This document shows, one piece after another, positions 10,196 through 24,036 of a stretch of 64,000 nucleotides of DNA. The stretch's first letter is position 1; each line of letters begins with the position of its first letter. A program made the translations under genes and the position numbers. The DNA comes from Centropus unirufus (Eukaryota; Chordata; Aves; Cuculiformes; Centropidae), in NCBI GenBank assembly GCA_013397695.1, contig VYZI01000033.1, positions 4,581,264 through 4,645,263 on the forward strand, in the 5' to 3' direction. Under the pieces are notes generated by a model, which made no database searches, was not told where the DNA came from, and worked only from the letters and a program-made list of their open reading frames with translations.

Positions 10196-10815
10196 GGAAC
10201 ACTTTTGTATTCAAAGAACGCCTGGAGAAAGGCATGATAGAATATTAGATGGATTCCCTGTTTCCTGGAGTTCATTACAACGATTAACTATCTTGAGTAG
10301 TTTTCTGTTTAGAAATTATCTATGTGTCCACACGCATTTTGCATAGATTCTGGCTTTGAGGAAACACAGATCTGTATTAGTGCCTTACATGTGGGGTGTT
10401 TGCTCTGAACTGTGGGAATTTTCTTATACAAAAGTTCTTTCTGCCTGAATTTCTGTGTTGACAAACGCGTAATGTAAAATCACATTTAGAAGAGAGAAGG
10501 AAGTTTTTAATTGTTGAAACTTGACTGGTCTTTTTTTAAATCCCAATTTCTTTCCCACTCCTTGGAAAAGTGTGAATGCGTGATCTGGACAAGCTAACAT
10601 CAATTCTGTCTGCTTCAAGTGAGTCTAGGTATCACATGTACAAGCAGGTGTAGTAGATGCTTACATTTTAAAAAGCATGGTGGGATTTAAGGTTTGGTAG
10701 GTTTGAGAATACTGGATGTAAAAACACTCAGTCACTTAAAATTCAGTTACTGTGGAATATTTCTGAAAAGCCTACAGTGTAAACCAAGAAAAATAAATCT
10801 CCGTGAGAACCACTG
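10196..10815 (+). other. NENF: Probable 3' UTR of NENF
   Basis: AT-rich non-coding sequence follows directly after the NENF stop codon. It runs to a canonical poly(A) signal at 10792-10797, about 600 bases past the stop, and shows no splice-acceptor/ORF combination that would extend the gene. The true 3' end is inferred, and later AATAAA motifs (for example 14306-14311) could give longer transcripts. Confidence 0.55.
10792..10797 (+). terminator. NENF: Candidate polyadenylation signal AATAAA for NENF
   Basis: A canonical AATAAA hexamer is followed within about 60 bases by a T/GT-rich stretch (TGTATTTGTTTTTG), as expected of a cleavage and polyadenylation region. It is a well-placed canonical signal downstream of the NENF stop. 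Confidence 0.5.
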
Positions 10816-13227
10816 TGACATTTTAAGTAATACTTACTGTATTTGTTTTTGATGAATGATACTTCAATTTTCTTAATAATTATCAAAGGTATCATATATA
10901 TTAGATGATAATGATTTTCTTCTTGCTTCCTCCACTTTTTCTCCGACAAAACAAAGGAAAGGTTAGTCCACTGTTTACCACGTACTCTTACAGCACAAGT
11001 TTATAGACTAGTTTAGTATCCTGTGGATATTGTTAGCATCTTTATAATGAAAATTTAAGTTCTCATTTGTAATTTCTATTAGTTTTATTTTATTTTAGTC
11101 ACTGACTTTATCACTGTTGCAATGAAAAGGTGAAGGCAAACCCCCTTTGTGAGGCAGGCTGTATGTAAATTGCTGCTAACCTCTGACTTTCACTAACTTA
11201 AGTGGAATGTAAATTGTCACGTGTGGGGTTTTATCTGCCTGTGTCAGGTTGAATTGACATGGAAAAACTGAGCGGCTTCTCCTCATTCCCTATTAATAAT
11301 ATAATAATATTACAGTTTTGTATTTTGTTCCATCTCTTTAGAATTTTGGTTGTTTTCTTTTAAGGAAAGATTTCTTTAGATAATTCTCTATTTTATGGTT
11401 TGCAGGGAACTGCTGCCTGTCTGTTAAATAACTGGAAAAGCCTTTCACAAAGTTACAGGTTTTACTCTAAACTTGTTTGGCATCTTACTATTAGATCATT
11501 TAATTTGAAGGAGAGAATCTTTAAGTCCCCAGGCTCTTGGGTCATGCTCTGGGATAGAATAAATAATATAGCATCAAAGAAAATACTGTTGCTTCAGAGA
11601 ATTATTTTTATTATAATCACTGCTGTCCTTTGATTAGATTAGACCAACAGCAGCTTGGCAGTTGTGTCCCTGATGGTGCCTGCCACCTTTGTGGGAAAGG
11701 GTCTGGATTTGGTGGTAATTGTGGTTGTTCTGTTGCCAGCATTTCACAAATCGTTTTCCAACGCCTAATGATTTTTCCCCTTTCCTTCCTTGCATGTTTC
11801 CTTATGGGGCAGCACGAGTAGCTGTGCTGCTATGGTTACTGTGATAGTCTTGCCTTCACCTGGAATCAGTGTATCCAGCTGCATTTCAAAAGTGTCGCGT
11901 ACAAATGTTGTCACTAATCCCCAGTGTGTGGCTCTTCCAGCTTTTCCTATTCATACCATGAAGGTCACCTTTGCTGATCTCAAAGTGGGTAACTTGGCTT
12001 CTATTTGTACTGCATTTCAGCGAAGAACCCTCCACCCCTGTTGCAACAGAAAATGGGAATATAAACCCCAGTCTTGCAGTGCGAGATCTTTGTGACTCTA
12101 ACCTGTCCTCATCCATGTCTGTGAATGGAGTGAGATGCTCTAGTCCTTCCTATCTGTTATTAAAGACAGGGTTATCACAACTGAGTGCATTTAAGAATGC
12201 AAAATGTTTCCTTTTCTTGTTTTATTTCCATTTGGGAACAGAGGACTCGCATTGAACCCCTTCTAGGCTATTTCACTTGAGGTTCCCACTCAACAGGACA
12301 GCTTTAAGTGGGCACATCTTAAGTTTTCACTGACCACTTCTTTTAAATTTAAATCAGAGTACCACAGTATTTTTTAGTGTTAATTTTGTGACAGTATTTA
12401 ATGCCTAAGGTTACTTGCCAACAGCCTGAAATTTATTTTGCTTAAAAGCAAACTGCTGTGGTTTTCTGTTCAGGACATCGACTATCCCTGACCTCTGTAT
12501 TTTTCCAGTAAAACAGGTGCCCTCACTGACTATAAATGGCACTCAAAACAAGCAAGCTGTGTAAAGCCCTAGTGTAGCCCTCCTACTGCTGCTCCACACC
12601 TCCTCTGGAGAGTGAAGAATTTCTTTTTTGTTTACTTACTGCTTCCAGAAAACATTGCAAATGTCATTATTTTTGCCACGCAGCTTTTAATCTGAATCTT
12701 GCTAACTTAACACAGGTATTTGAATGGTTGGGGCTTTAATGGGTGCTCCACCAAGAATTACCTTACCTTAGTATTTTAAAATAGTTTGCTCTTCAGAATA
12801 TTAAGAATTATTAGCTGGGTTTGTTGCTTAGAGGATGCATAACCTGAGCTGCTGTTTCCCACCTGGCACTTTTTTCAATAGTCTCACTTTCCTAATACTC
12901 CAGACTCACTTTTGTGACAGGATAGTTTCTGTCATCTCTACTTTAAAAAGGACTTTTCTGATTAAAAACTGGAGGAAGAGGACTGGTAATACAAGCAGCA
13001 AAATTCAGGAAAAGGGTTGTGAAATGCAGATCAAACTATCATCTTTCTTTTTGCAGTTGTAGACTACAGTTGTGTGAAATCCTACTGAGAGCCTGTAAGG
13101 TGTGGTATCAGCTGTCAGTCATGTTTATTAGTTATTGCATCCTGGTCTAAACAAGGCCACCTGCATGCAGAGACTCTGGATCCAGGAGACCGAGTGGCTG
13201 AGGTTTTTCCAAGAATTTGGGATTAGA
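10816..13227. other. Intergenic sequence downstream of NENF
   Basis: AT-rich, with only short frames and no recognisable gene. A short TAA/TA-rich tract lies near 11300-11321. An AATAAA near 11560 could serve a longer NENF 3' UTR, but nothing else supports that. Confidence 0.45.
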
Positions 13228-13350
13228 CGTAATCCCGAATCAGTGGGTGTCCCATTGCTGAAGGTGTTGAAGACCAGGCTGGATAAGGCATTGAGCAACC
13301 TGATCTAGTGGATGGTGTCCCTGCCCTTGGGACACCCAGACCATTCTCTA
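13228..13350 (+). mobile_element. Short diverged CR1 3' fragment
   Basis: Contains GGTGTTGAAGACCAGGCTGG, AAGGCATTGAGCAACCTGAT and GTGTCCCTGCCCTTGGGAC, which match the block just upstream of the CR1 terminal repeat. Both ends have decayed. Confidence 0.75.
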
Positions 13351-16300
13351 GACAAAGCTATTTCCTTCCTAATTGTAATGTGTGTATGGACACCATTCTA
13401 TTTGTGGTCCTTTGACAAAATCCGAGCATTTTACTGATTTAAGTGAATCAGTATTAGTGTTACTTTGAAAACTGCAGCCTGGACTAAGATTCTTTCTGTT
13501 CTGACAACAGCAGCTGTGAATTATTAACATCATAGCAATCCGTGTAGGATCTTGTTTCAGACTGCCCTTGTCAGACCCACCAGACTTTCACATTTCAGTA
13601 AAAATTAAAAGAGGATGCTTATCTGTTTAAGTATAGTGATTTGGAGTGGGAGAAGCCTCACAGTTTGTAAATAAACTCCTTTAACTTCTGTTTCAAAGCC
13701 ACCATTGGATTACCTATTCAACAAGGGATAGTTTGGAAAGGGGTTTAATTGCTGTAGCTTTTTCCCTTGCAAGGCTCCCAAGAACACAGGGAACTCGCTT
13801 GATGGTGCAGGAGAGAAAACAAGAAAAAAAAAAGAGATGGTTTAGCTGACTTACAAATGTATTCTCTTTTATAAATATATTTATCTGAAATGCCTTCAAT
13901 GTAATTTGCATCTGCTCAAGAGAAAACGGAAGGCACGAGACAAGTTTCATTTAGGAAGTGCAATGCTAATTTTTCAGCTGATCCGGTTAAACTGAGAGGA
14001 GAAACATTCACAAAAAACTTCTGACTACTTCTGTGAGTGAGAAAGCTGCCAGTCAGTAGGATTCAGCTGCACATTGGCAAGATGTGCTAAGCAGCTCTGA
14101 TTAGCGTTTGCATGTTTTCAGATGAACACTGGATACACTCAGTGATATTATGAAACCCTCAGAACTTATGTAAGTGACAAAAATCATACATTTTGTTATC
14201 CATCATCCATTTATGCTTTCACTTAATGTTTTTCTGTCTGTACAGGAAATGATATACAAGCCATGCCACTTCTGTAACAAATCGATGCACCATGAGTAAT
14301 TTTCAAATAAAGAAAAATGCACGTGAACCTATAACCTGAAAGCTGTTTGCATGGTATACAGAATGGCTATTTTCAAAGAAAATCAGCCTTGCCTGGGAAT
14401 GATTTATGACAAAAACAAAAACAAACCCAAAACCAAACAACCCTTTTAGCTTTTATATTTGTAATAATTACTTCACTTGGAGCCCCATCTATGAATGCTG
14501 ATTTAGATAGTTACAGACATAATATAGATTATATCTCACTGCTTTGACAGGAAAATAAGTGCTATATCAAAAGGTGATTTTTTTTTTCGCTCTATTTAAT
14601 AAGAGTGTCTAAGAAAGTGTATGAGAGGTAGGTATCACTGCTAGAAGTACTGTAATAACATAAGAATTACTTTGATCTTGGCATGACCGGGAAAAAAGAA
14701 ACCCTAGCCCAGAAATCAGAATCGGTGGTAAATGAGACTGTATCTTAGTGTGCTATTGGGACAATTTATACTGCTAAGGTAGACATGGCAAGAGCAGTAC
14801 ATGCAGGTGTGTTAGCAGGCAGTGCTTCCTATTTTTACTTTTGTCAAATATGGTCAATGATAACAATACAAACTTGTACCCTTACCTGTCTGTTGGTCTT
14901 CACATGATGCCTTGAGTTTTGGGTTTTTTTCTTCCTGTTCAGTAGAGGGTGAGAGTCCAAACTGGCTTGTTTACAAAACTTATGCTTCGATCTTGTTTTG
15001 GGTTGTCTGTTGACAAGAAATCTAAAATAACGTAGAAACTGATACTAACATTCAGTACAAAATAGAGCTCATCCACCTGGATGAACTGCAGAGCCACAGG
15101 AACTATTCTTGGATAAACAATTCGTGTTACTGATTTCTATAATTTGCTCGTAGCTGTTGCCATCAAAATTCTGCACTGCTGATGGATGTTCAGATTACCG
15201 TGTTCTGCAGTACTTTTTTGACATAAGCTTTGTATTTCTGACATGATACATTATCCTCTGGAGAAGTGAAAAGTTCAGAAGACTCTGGATGCAAGACATC
15301 TTGGAGATAAACTGTATAAGAAAAATCAAAATATGACATAATTTTCCCTCAACTTAAAGAAATCTCTCTGAGAAGGGAAAAGAAATCAATGTCCCAATGT
15401 CTAGATTTTCCTGAAAGCTTTCTCATACTGTGTAAAGGAGGCAGATAAAGCACAGAATTGGATCTAACCCTTCCATTATGAAAACTTGTGTCTACTTCTT
15501 GGGGTATCTACTTTAGAAATTATGACAACACAGATAACAAGGATTCAAACACATGAATTGAGTACAAACAGGTCTAAATGTGTAGAAGTATTTGAATGTA
15601 GAGCTGAACTTAAAGCCTTGCACCCTCCTTTTGTAGGCAACAGAATCTCTGAATAAAAAAAAATCTCCAAACCCTCATACGTAGCATTTTTTCAGCCAGT
15701 AGAGGAAAGAATTTTCTTTTCTGGCACTTGGACATATAGTATTAGATGATGATTGAAGTGAAAACTTCCCTGTGCCCAATTCTATGCTCCTTTGCAAAGA
15801 CACTAAAATCACTTGTGTTGGATATGCAGAGCTTAGTTACCAAGGAATCAGCTGCCTGGAGGATCACTTCATAGATTAAACGGATAAGTAGTTCCAAATA
15901 GCCATGCAGAACAAAAGCATCCTCAGAGGTTACTCTTCTCGTAGGAGGCTGCAGCTACACACCCTTTATTTAACATTGCAGTGCTCTTTAGGTAGTGATC
16001 ATATTTGAAGGCCAGGTAACTAAAAAACTTAGTTACATTTAGTTACATTTAACCCTTTATTAATTTTTAAGTTCGAGCAAGGGTCCTAAAAACAGTCTCA
16101 CTAAGAAGAACTAATATTGCGCCACACAAAGCAAAGTGTTAATTCTTCACAGCAGAACCGTGCAGCTTTGCTTCAAGCCTAAGTATGCTTACAGCAAGTG
16201 TGTTTATTGAAGGTATTAAACGTTTAAAATGAGATTATATTCTTAGGTAACATGTCTGTCTCCTACATTATGCTTGGAAGCGTCTCAAGAAGATCACTGA

Positions 16301-18049
16301 TTTTTCCTTACTTATTGTTTAACCGTGCTCTGAACTTTAAAGTAGTTATGCAATACTTTTAAGCATAGGACAGGAGGACTTTCAAGGTGTTTGCGATGTA
16401 TTTTCGTGTTACAGAAAGACAAACATACCTGTATGCCTGAGATACGTACCAGACTGACAGAGTGTTTCAGACAAAGGCAACAGTCTTAAAACTGAACCGG
16501 TCTGGAATAATTTCCTGTGGTTTTGATCTCCAATACAACAAAATGGTAGGCAGAAATTAAACTATGATGCTAGCCTGTAGGCATACTTGAAAAGCTTTCA
16601 GTATTAGCATGGTGAACACCAACCTATCAATTTTAGTGAACGTGAAAGGACTTTAAGAACGTGTGCATGGTAGGGATGTTTGAGCATGTGCTGAGCCTCT
16701 ATGATTCTACACATGAAATATTATGCAGCTCCCTAAATTGCTGCTGCCAAGGGTAAATACTTCCTTCCCAGTTCTCTGAATGGTCTCCTCCGAATTCAGC
16801 ATGTCTTGGAGCTGGAAGAAAACAGGGTACTGAAAAGTTTATGTGGGAAGCAGCAGCATATCAGCAGAATATAACAATCCGAGGCAGAGAGAAGGTAGGT
16901 GAGTGAATTTTGAGTCTGAAAAGCAGCGGGATATTATAAATAACTCACAGGAGAGCAGTTTCACAAGAGGTGAAACTCAGTGGTACGCTAAGAGAAAGGG
17001 CTGAACTTGAGAACGGAAAAAGTGTAACATCTTCCTTGGATACAGTTCTGGGAAAATCAGCATGAATTAAACAGTTCGTGACTGCTGGCTCCCTGCTTGA
17101 CATCCTCCATCTCTTTTCCCCAAAATATTGATGCTTTTGGCTTTGATATCTTGCAGGTGCCTGGATTCATAGAAAAATCATTCTACTGCTATTCAGTCCA
17201 TAATTTACCTTTTTCTCATTTTGTCTTCAAATGCTCATTCTAATTTAAGAAAGAAGGCTGGAGTGTTGTAGCTGCAGAGGTGATCAGGGCCACAGAGACA
17301 AAGGTGCATTTCTCAGCTTCACTACAACTTCCAATTCTCAATGTTAGGTTTCCTGGCTGTTAAATGAGCTGATAATTCCCTTGAATGGTCTTTCCTCCAC
17401 CACTGTTGGGACTCCCAGTCATTTGAAGAAGATGATCTTGGTTGGACATTTGGCTGGTGGGACCCCAAGATGGCTGTCTTTCCAAGAATGCTACTTGCTG
17501 AAGCTCTAGCTTTAATTTCCTCACCTCAAAGAGGTATCACTTTGTGGCGCTTCATCTTTCAGCTGAAGTGTGTGTACTTCACCTACATTTATCTGTGTCT
17601 GTCATCACTTGACATTTGCCTGTATGTCCATTTGTTTATTGAAATGCTGGTAGAAACCATGACAACCTCAACACTATTTCTGGCTCTTTGCTTAAAGACG
17701 TTGCATAAAAGGTGCTTCACAACATTGTGAAGTGTTTTAATGATACATTCAAAATGTGCAAAGTGAAGGTGCAGCTGGAAGCTAGAGGTAAACTTTTAAC
17801 TCCATAGGCTTGATTAATTTATCATAAACAGGCTAGATATTTCAAATAAGTAAAAAATGAGCCACTAATCCCAAAACAACTGTTTGTAGCCTTTGCAGAG
17901 TAAGATACATTAATAGGAACTTCCCTATGTGCTTAAATGAGCTTTTAAGCTTGGAAAAAAAAGTAAAATCTGAATAATGATGTTGGCTGCATAAGCTTCA
18001 CAGAATAATATATGTTTATGGGAAACTTTAATAATATATTATTATAATA
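13351..18049. other. Intergenic sequence, no gene seen
   Basis: AT-rich sequence with no supported exon. A 10-bp direct duplication of TTAGTTACAT occurs at 16029-16048. A possible AATAAA lies at 14306-14311. Confidence 0.45.
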
Positions 18050-18177
18050 NNNNNNNNNNNNNNNNNNNNNNNNNNNNNNNNNNNNNNNNNNNNNNNNNNN
18101 NNNNNNNNNNNNNNNNNNNNNNNNNNNNNNNNNNNNNNNNNNNNNNNNNNNNNNNNNNNNNNNNNNNNNNNNNNNNN
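18050..18177. other. Assembly gap (128 N)
   Basis: A run of 128 unknown bases, entered through an AT-only tract (AATAATATATTATTATAATA) that probably caused the break. Confidence 0.99.
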
Positions 18178-21100
18178 AGCACTGTCAGAGAGTATGTGTG
18201 CAAATTCCTCATGGCACTGTGAAAACACAAGCGTAAGCTAGTCTAAGACAATCTTTTAAATATATCTGGTTTCTGTTACCTTTAAAAAAACATCACTCTC
18301 ATTCCACTAAGCTGTTTGATTTAACAACAACAGAAATAAATCACGGGTTTTCCTGATACTAGCTGAAAAATTTTCTCACTGTGTATTTTTTCTTCACAGC
18401 TCGGAAGCTGCTGGCCACTTCTGGTTCTGATTGCACACACTGTTCATAGTCACCTAATATCACTGCAATAACCACATCAGTTATTTACATAAATACTTCT
18501 AAAATTCAACTTTAAAAAATGCAATCTGTTTTTAATACAGTTGAACTGAAAAAGAAAAAGACAGCTAGCACCATATGACTAGAGAGGCCTTCATGAGCCA
18601 CTGGAAAGCACCTCTTGATTTACAGAGTTTGGAAAGCCAAATGAATTCTGCAGAATGTTTATATGAAAGCATTACTCTCCATAATTTCCTCTAATTAGAC
18701 TGTCCTTTCATTTATGTATTTTCCATCAACTCATTTAGACTGACTCATCACACCTAAAAATAGGTTTGCTTACTTGGAATAACAAAATGGCACAAAATGG
18801 ATTGTGCCTTCATGCAGTTATCTGAGAAAACCTATTCTGTTACTTCAGCTCATTCCTTTTGGTATCTGAAAACCACTGAATCACACATTAAGTTGGTATA
18901 AATTTACATAACCATAAAAGTCAAAGAAGTTATGTGCAAGAAACTGCCCCCAGCTTACAAAGATTACTCTTTAGGTTATAGAGAATGTCCCACCTTTAGG
19001 TACTCTGTCAGAAACAGAGCATGACGGCAGTGCTGTTAATGGAATCATCCCAGATCTATGTTGGTCTTACTTTAAATAAATCCAAGCTGGTTGAATTCTA
19101 ATTTTTGGTATGTGCTGGAGCAATTTTTCTATGCAGCAGGAGCTGGCTTTACATCACTGGAGCTGAAGGAGGAACTATGGGAATTCAAGCTCTTATTCCA
19201 TCTAGGACAAATCACAAGAAAGAAACAAAACCAACTGTAGTTTAGCATTCTGGGCCCTGCAATGGGGTCTTTTCGGACAGGAAAAAACAACCCCAAAACT
19301 CATAAAGGATCAGAGAAACTCAGAGGAAGAAATGAGATTATAGCAAACACCAGAGGTCTGGTATGAACTTTAACAGTAAGGCTTACCCCCTTGTACACAG
19401 TTTTAGGGAGCAAGAAACTAAAAAATATTCTGAAACACTTAATACAAGGAAGTACTGCACAGATCTAATTTACCTGTTATTTGTCTACTTCAGAAAACAG
19501 ATCTCTGCTTCAAGCTATAAATCATCAAGACCTCCAACTTTCAAACAGTGCAACACAAATTGGCTTTCCGGTTTATAAAAATCCTCCTAATGCACCCTAG
19601 CACTGTTTTCTTTCAAGAAAGTCTACAGAAAGCCAGCTGTGTTGCTATGCAAGATTTGTGCATAAGTGCCTCTCTGGGAGTTTTGTTTTGATTCTGTCAT
19701 TTAATATTCATGACAATCTTCATTAACTTGCCAGCTGAGCCGTCTTAGCATCCTGCCTCTGAAGTCAAAAGTTTATTCCTAGCCCTACACAGCTCCTGGA
19801 AGCCTACATTTCCACATTACAGGCTATTTTAACTTGAAATTCTTATGTTAAAACTAACAGGATGAAACAAAACCCCAGAAGAGCTGCTAGAGAAAAGATA
19901 AAGCAAGAACAAAAGGGTGTTCAGTACTCCTAGCTGGCAATGACATGGTTAAGCAATTAAATTAATCTGATCCTTCCAGCCCATACACCAAGGCTTTGGG
20001 AAAGCTGACAATTCAAATGTGTCCATTAATAATAAAATGTGATGGGGCAAAAGGAGAGGGGGGAAATCCTTGCTTTTAAGCTGCATGGAGTAAACTGTGC
20101 CACCTTAAAATTACTCATAGCCCACTGCATAACTGTCAAAATAATATTTATGTATTGGGAATATTAAATAATTTCATTGTCACTGAGAAAAAAATATATT
20201 CATGCTAAAAGCAAATTCTGTAATTACATTAGGATTTTAATGTACATATTTTTTCATCAAGAATGTCAGAATAATCAAATGACGATTAACACTCTAGACA
20301 ATCCAGTTACACAACAGCCAGAGAAATCCATGGGATGCTGAATTCCAGCCTCCCCTAGCAAACAGAACAAAATATACAGTAGGTCCAGTCCTGCCAATGT
20401 GGAGCAAATTGAAAAGCTGTCAGAGCATCAAAAAAAATTAAAAGTGCCATGAAAAGGAGGGAGTGATCAGTGGGAGGAGAAGAATAAGAGTAGAAAAGGA
20501 CCTCCAAAATTAAGCAAGGGAGAGGTAAGAGAAATTTTGATGCTGTCAGCCACAGCAGAGTAAGACCAGAGCCAGCCTAACTGCGTGGCTGGTTCCTGCC
20601 TCATTATTTCAGCCTAACATACTGGGGAAAGAAGATACTGTACACGCATTTTAAAGACAGAACCGTTGGGAATTGAGTTTTATTTTATATTGTATTTAGT
20701 GATTAGAAGAAATATATATTGAATTCTACTTCTCCCTCTAAGTGTCTATGGTGTTTTTTAACTGCAGTTGAATGCAGGGAAAAGGGAGAGAGGCTTATTT
20801 GTTGCCTGAAGGAAAAACATGTTTTTCCTTATTGTACGCTACACCCTGCAATGGAGCATCAGGGATGGATTTGGCAATAAACAGCAGATGAAGGAACAAA
20901 GAACTCATTCGAGTCAAGATTATGACATCTCATCATCTTTTCAAAGGAGGTATACTTTTTCCAGAGGGAATCAGTCTCCCAGGGGTGTTACTAGTAACAA
21001 TGTACTTCTAGAATTACCTTTCAAAAATAAAGGTTTTGATAAAAGCGCCTACATATAACTTGAAAATGGATTTCTAAAACTTGCCAGGGAATAAACATCT

Positions 21101-22568
21101 TTATGAATGTTCCTACCTCACTGACAAAGAATGTGGGAGACTTGAGGAAAGTGAAATACAAATATCTAACACAATGAATAGCATAAAATTAAATTGCCAA
21201 GCCAGGAACAGCAGAGTAGGGCAAAAGCCTTTTAACTTCAATCTAATGGGCACCCTGAATGGGGATGCAGGTATCCCAAGCTAAAACGCAGTTCAACTGC
21301 ACTTCCCGGATGGAACCAGCTCTTGTGACGGGGAGAGCACCTGCAGCTTTCACCAGGCTGTTCTCACGCCACAAACCAACCCTGCTCCATCTGGTTTCAG
21401 CCTCCTGCTGCCTTATGTAAAGCCACCCCTATTGCATTTGGTCTGGCTTAAGGCTCTACCAGCAGAAAGTCCACCAGGACTCAAAGCTTGGTATGAAATC
21501 CTAACAGGGAGACCCAAGTTTACTAGCATCTCCTCGTACTTTGTGCATCTTCTCATAAGCCTGATCCTATGAGCTGTTTAGTAATTCGACATCCCCCAAG
21601 CACAACACAAATATTAAATGCAAAAAGAGTGAAGCACAGCGTAAGTTAATTTGCCAGCAGCTGGGTTTTCCTGCAGTTCTAAAGAGAGCATTTCAATTCT
21701 CCAAGTATGACCATTTTGACTCCTATGCACATTACCAAGCCTGCATAGAAAATAATGATTTTATATATTTAGTAAAAGCTGCGTATCAAGATTCTTAGGC
21801 CTTAATATCATTAACATTCAAATTAAGGAAAAAAAAAAGGCAGCAAAAATAAGAGGAGCAGTTCCTGCTTACAAAATAGCGACTCAATACAAGAAAAATT
21901 TTTTTCCTCAGGCTCCTTTCCAGAAGTCACTTTTTGAGAGATTTTATATTTTCTTCAAAGCCAGTCATACGTATGGCTTTATGGTGATGTAGCATAGCTG
22001 TTGCATTTAAAAAAAAAAAAACAACCAAAACAACAAGTGTGTCCCCATTAGACTGTTTCGGATCCCTTTATAAGTAACAAGCTATGCTTAATATTGTTTA
22101 TTTTCTGTAATTTGTTAGATCATGTTTTACCCCCAGGTTCTTTTCATTTAAGCATTGCTCTACCACCAGTTGATTCAAAGCAGCAAAAGGAAGTAGGAAC
22201 AGGACAGCAAAGCATGCACTAATAAATAACAGGCCTAGAGAGAAAGTTTAGAGAAAGTTTCATTTCAGAGAGTAGCGATTTCTGTATAAGCAAAAATCAC
22301 ATACAGGCAATTTTTCTTGGTTTTAGAAGCCTATTAACTTTGGTATTTAAGAAACTATTAAGCTGTTTCTTTGGAAACAACCATAGGAAACGCTTCTTAG
22401 GGGGTTATGGAGCATGGGTATTTTTCTCTAGGAAGCTTCTAAAGAAGTAATGAAAAAAAACCCCGAAATTTAGTTCTCAAGAGCATAGTGTTAAGGCAGC
22501 TAAAAGAGCAAAGTTTGCTTCACATTTTAGTCCACGTTTTCCCGGAACTACCCACTAGGAAGCTTTAG

Positions 22569-22588
22569 TAAATTTAATATTAAATTTA
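22569..22588. repeat. 20-bp perfect AT palindrome
   Basis: TAAATTTAATATTAAATTTA equals its own reverse complement. In such AT-rich DNA this is readily explained by chance. Confidence 0.7.
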
Positions 22589-24013
22589 ATTTAGTAAGAG
22601 TCCTGTTTTCACTGTATTTTTCTCCCCCAGTGTTTTCCTAGATGGGTGCTTTTGTAATGGTTTCTTTGGTTTGCTTTGTTTCCACGCAACTTGAAGCCAT
22701 AAACCAATTTTTCAGCTAGCGTACATCAATAGAAATAAAGAGCTCAACAGGGCTATGCTGATTTTCACTATTTTAGAATCTAGTCACCCCTCTTTTCCCT
22801 GGACCACAATAACCACACACGTTATCAACTTTGATATTTTTTTTCTATAGTGCTCAGAAACTTACATATCTTACATTATTTAGATTAAGCACCAGAAAAA
22901 AAGGACCTCTCTAGTTAGGAACATAATTACAGATCCACTTTTCTTTAATTCTGGGATTAGACAAACATTTGCTTTTGACTAAAAATACACTGGAACTTCA
23001 GAGCTCTGTACATTGTTACCCCTTTCCCTTCATGTCTCCTTTTGTGGAGTTTTAATAGATTCACAGTGCCAGGAGTTCTGACAACACTAGGACAAATACT
23101 GTTGCGTGACACAGTATGGGATAATTAATGATGAAGTCTAAAGCAACTGCCAAATCTAGCTGAAAGCTATAAAGAGGAACTAAATATTATAACGATGCTT
23201 ATTCTTGATTTTGCTAGGGAAAGAAAATCCCAAGCATCCCCCCAAAAACCTCAAAGCAAAACCCTTCTAATTACATGCTAATTTACAAAATTAAATAACT
23301 CTCTGGTGGTTTCTCTGCCAGTCTAAGATAACAACCATACAATCTGGCTCTTGCACTAAATAACCACTTCTGATTATGGTTTTTATACATAATCAGGATT
23401 AGGCAAAGATTTTTCCATTACTAACCTGGAAAAGCTAAAATCCTGAAGGAGACCTTAAAATATTCCGTATAGCAAAATGCCAGGTTTTCTGCCCTAGACT
23501 GTAAGAACATGGCCATGAGCATATCCTCCATTTATAGCTTAGTTTAGGCAATCAAACCACATACCTGATATTCTTTAAATTTCCCTGTCCAAGACAAGAG
23601 AGAGCAAAACTTCCTGGATAACCAAATGCCATTGAGGTCCTTTATAGAAGGAAGTGAAGCTCCAAAGAATTTATAACAGCATTTTTCACAAAATGGTAAT
23701 AGATTAGTTCATAAACCCACCTTTTAAAAAGAAGAGGGAGCCACTTTCCCCGCCTATTTTCCTTAATAGCTGCAGGGAAAACCAACAGAGTGGAATTAAA
23801 ACAGTTTATAGTCCTAGAGAGGAAGACGGATTTGAAATTGAACTGTGGGCAAACAAAAGATGCAAATAGGTATTGCCTCCCAAGCAGTGGCCACAAAATA
23901 AGCAAATTAAAAATAATCCGAGCCACATGGATGGAAACACAACATGTATGTATGTAATGTTAGCAAAATGGTGTAAGCGACCCAATCAGAAATGTTACAT
24001 ATAGAGGGACAAG

Positions 24014-24036
24014 CCCCCCCCCCCCAAAAAAAAAAA
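24014..24036. repeat. Homopolymer junction C12-A11
   Basis: Twelve C followed directly by eleven A, then a CA-rich tail (CCCAACCAAACAAAAAAG). A low-complexity tract that is likely length-polymorphic and prone to sequencing error. Confidence 0.85.

Noticed and set aside
16640..16710. CTATGATTCTAC, similar to the CR1 terminal ATTCTATG repeat
   Set aside because: Too short, and the upstream sequence lacks the CR1 3' UTR landmarks.
22009..22021. A-run considered as the tail of a processed pseudogene
   Set aside because: The sequence before it has no gene-like frame and there is no visible target-site duplication.
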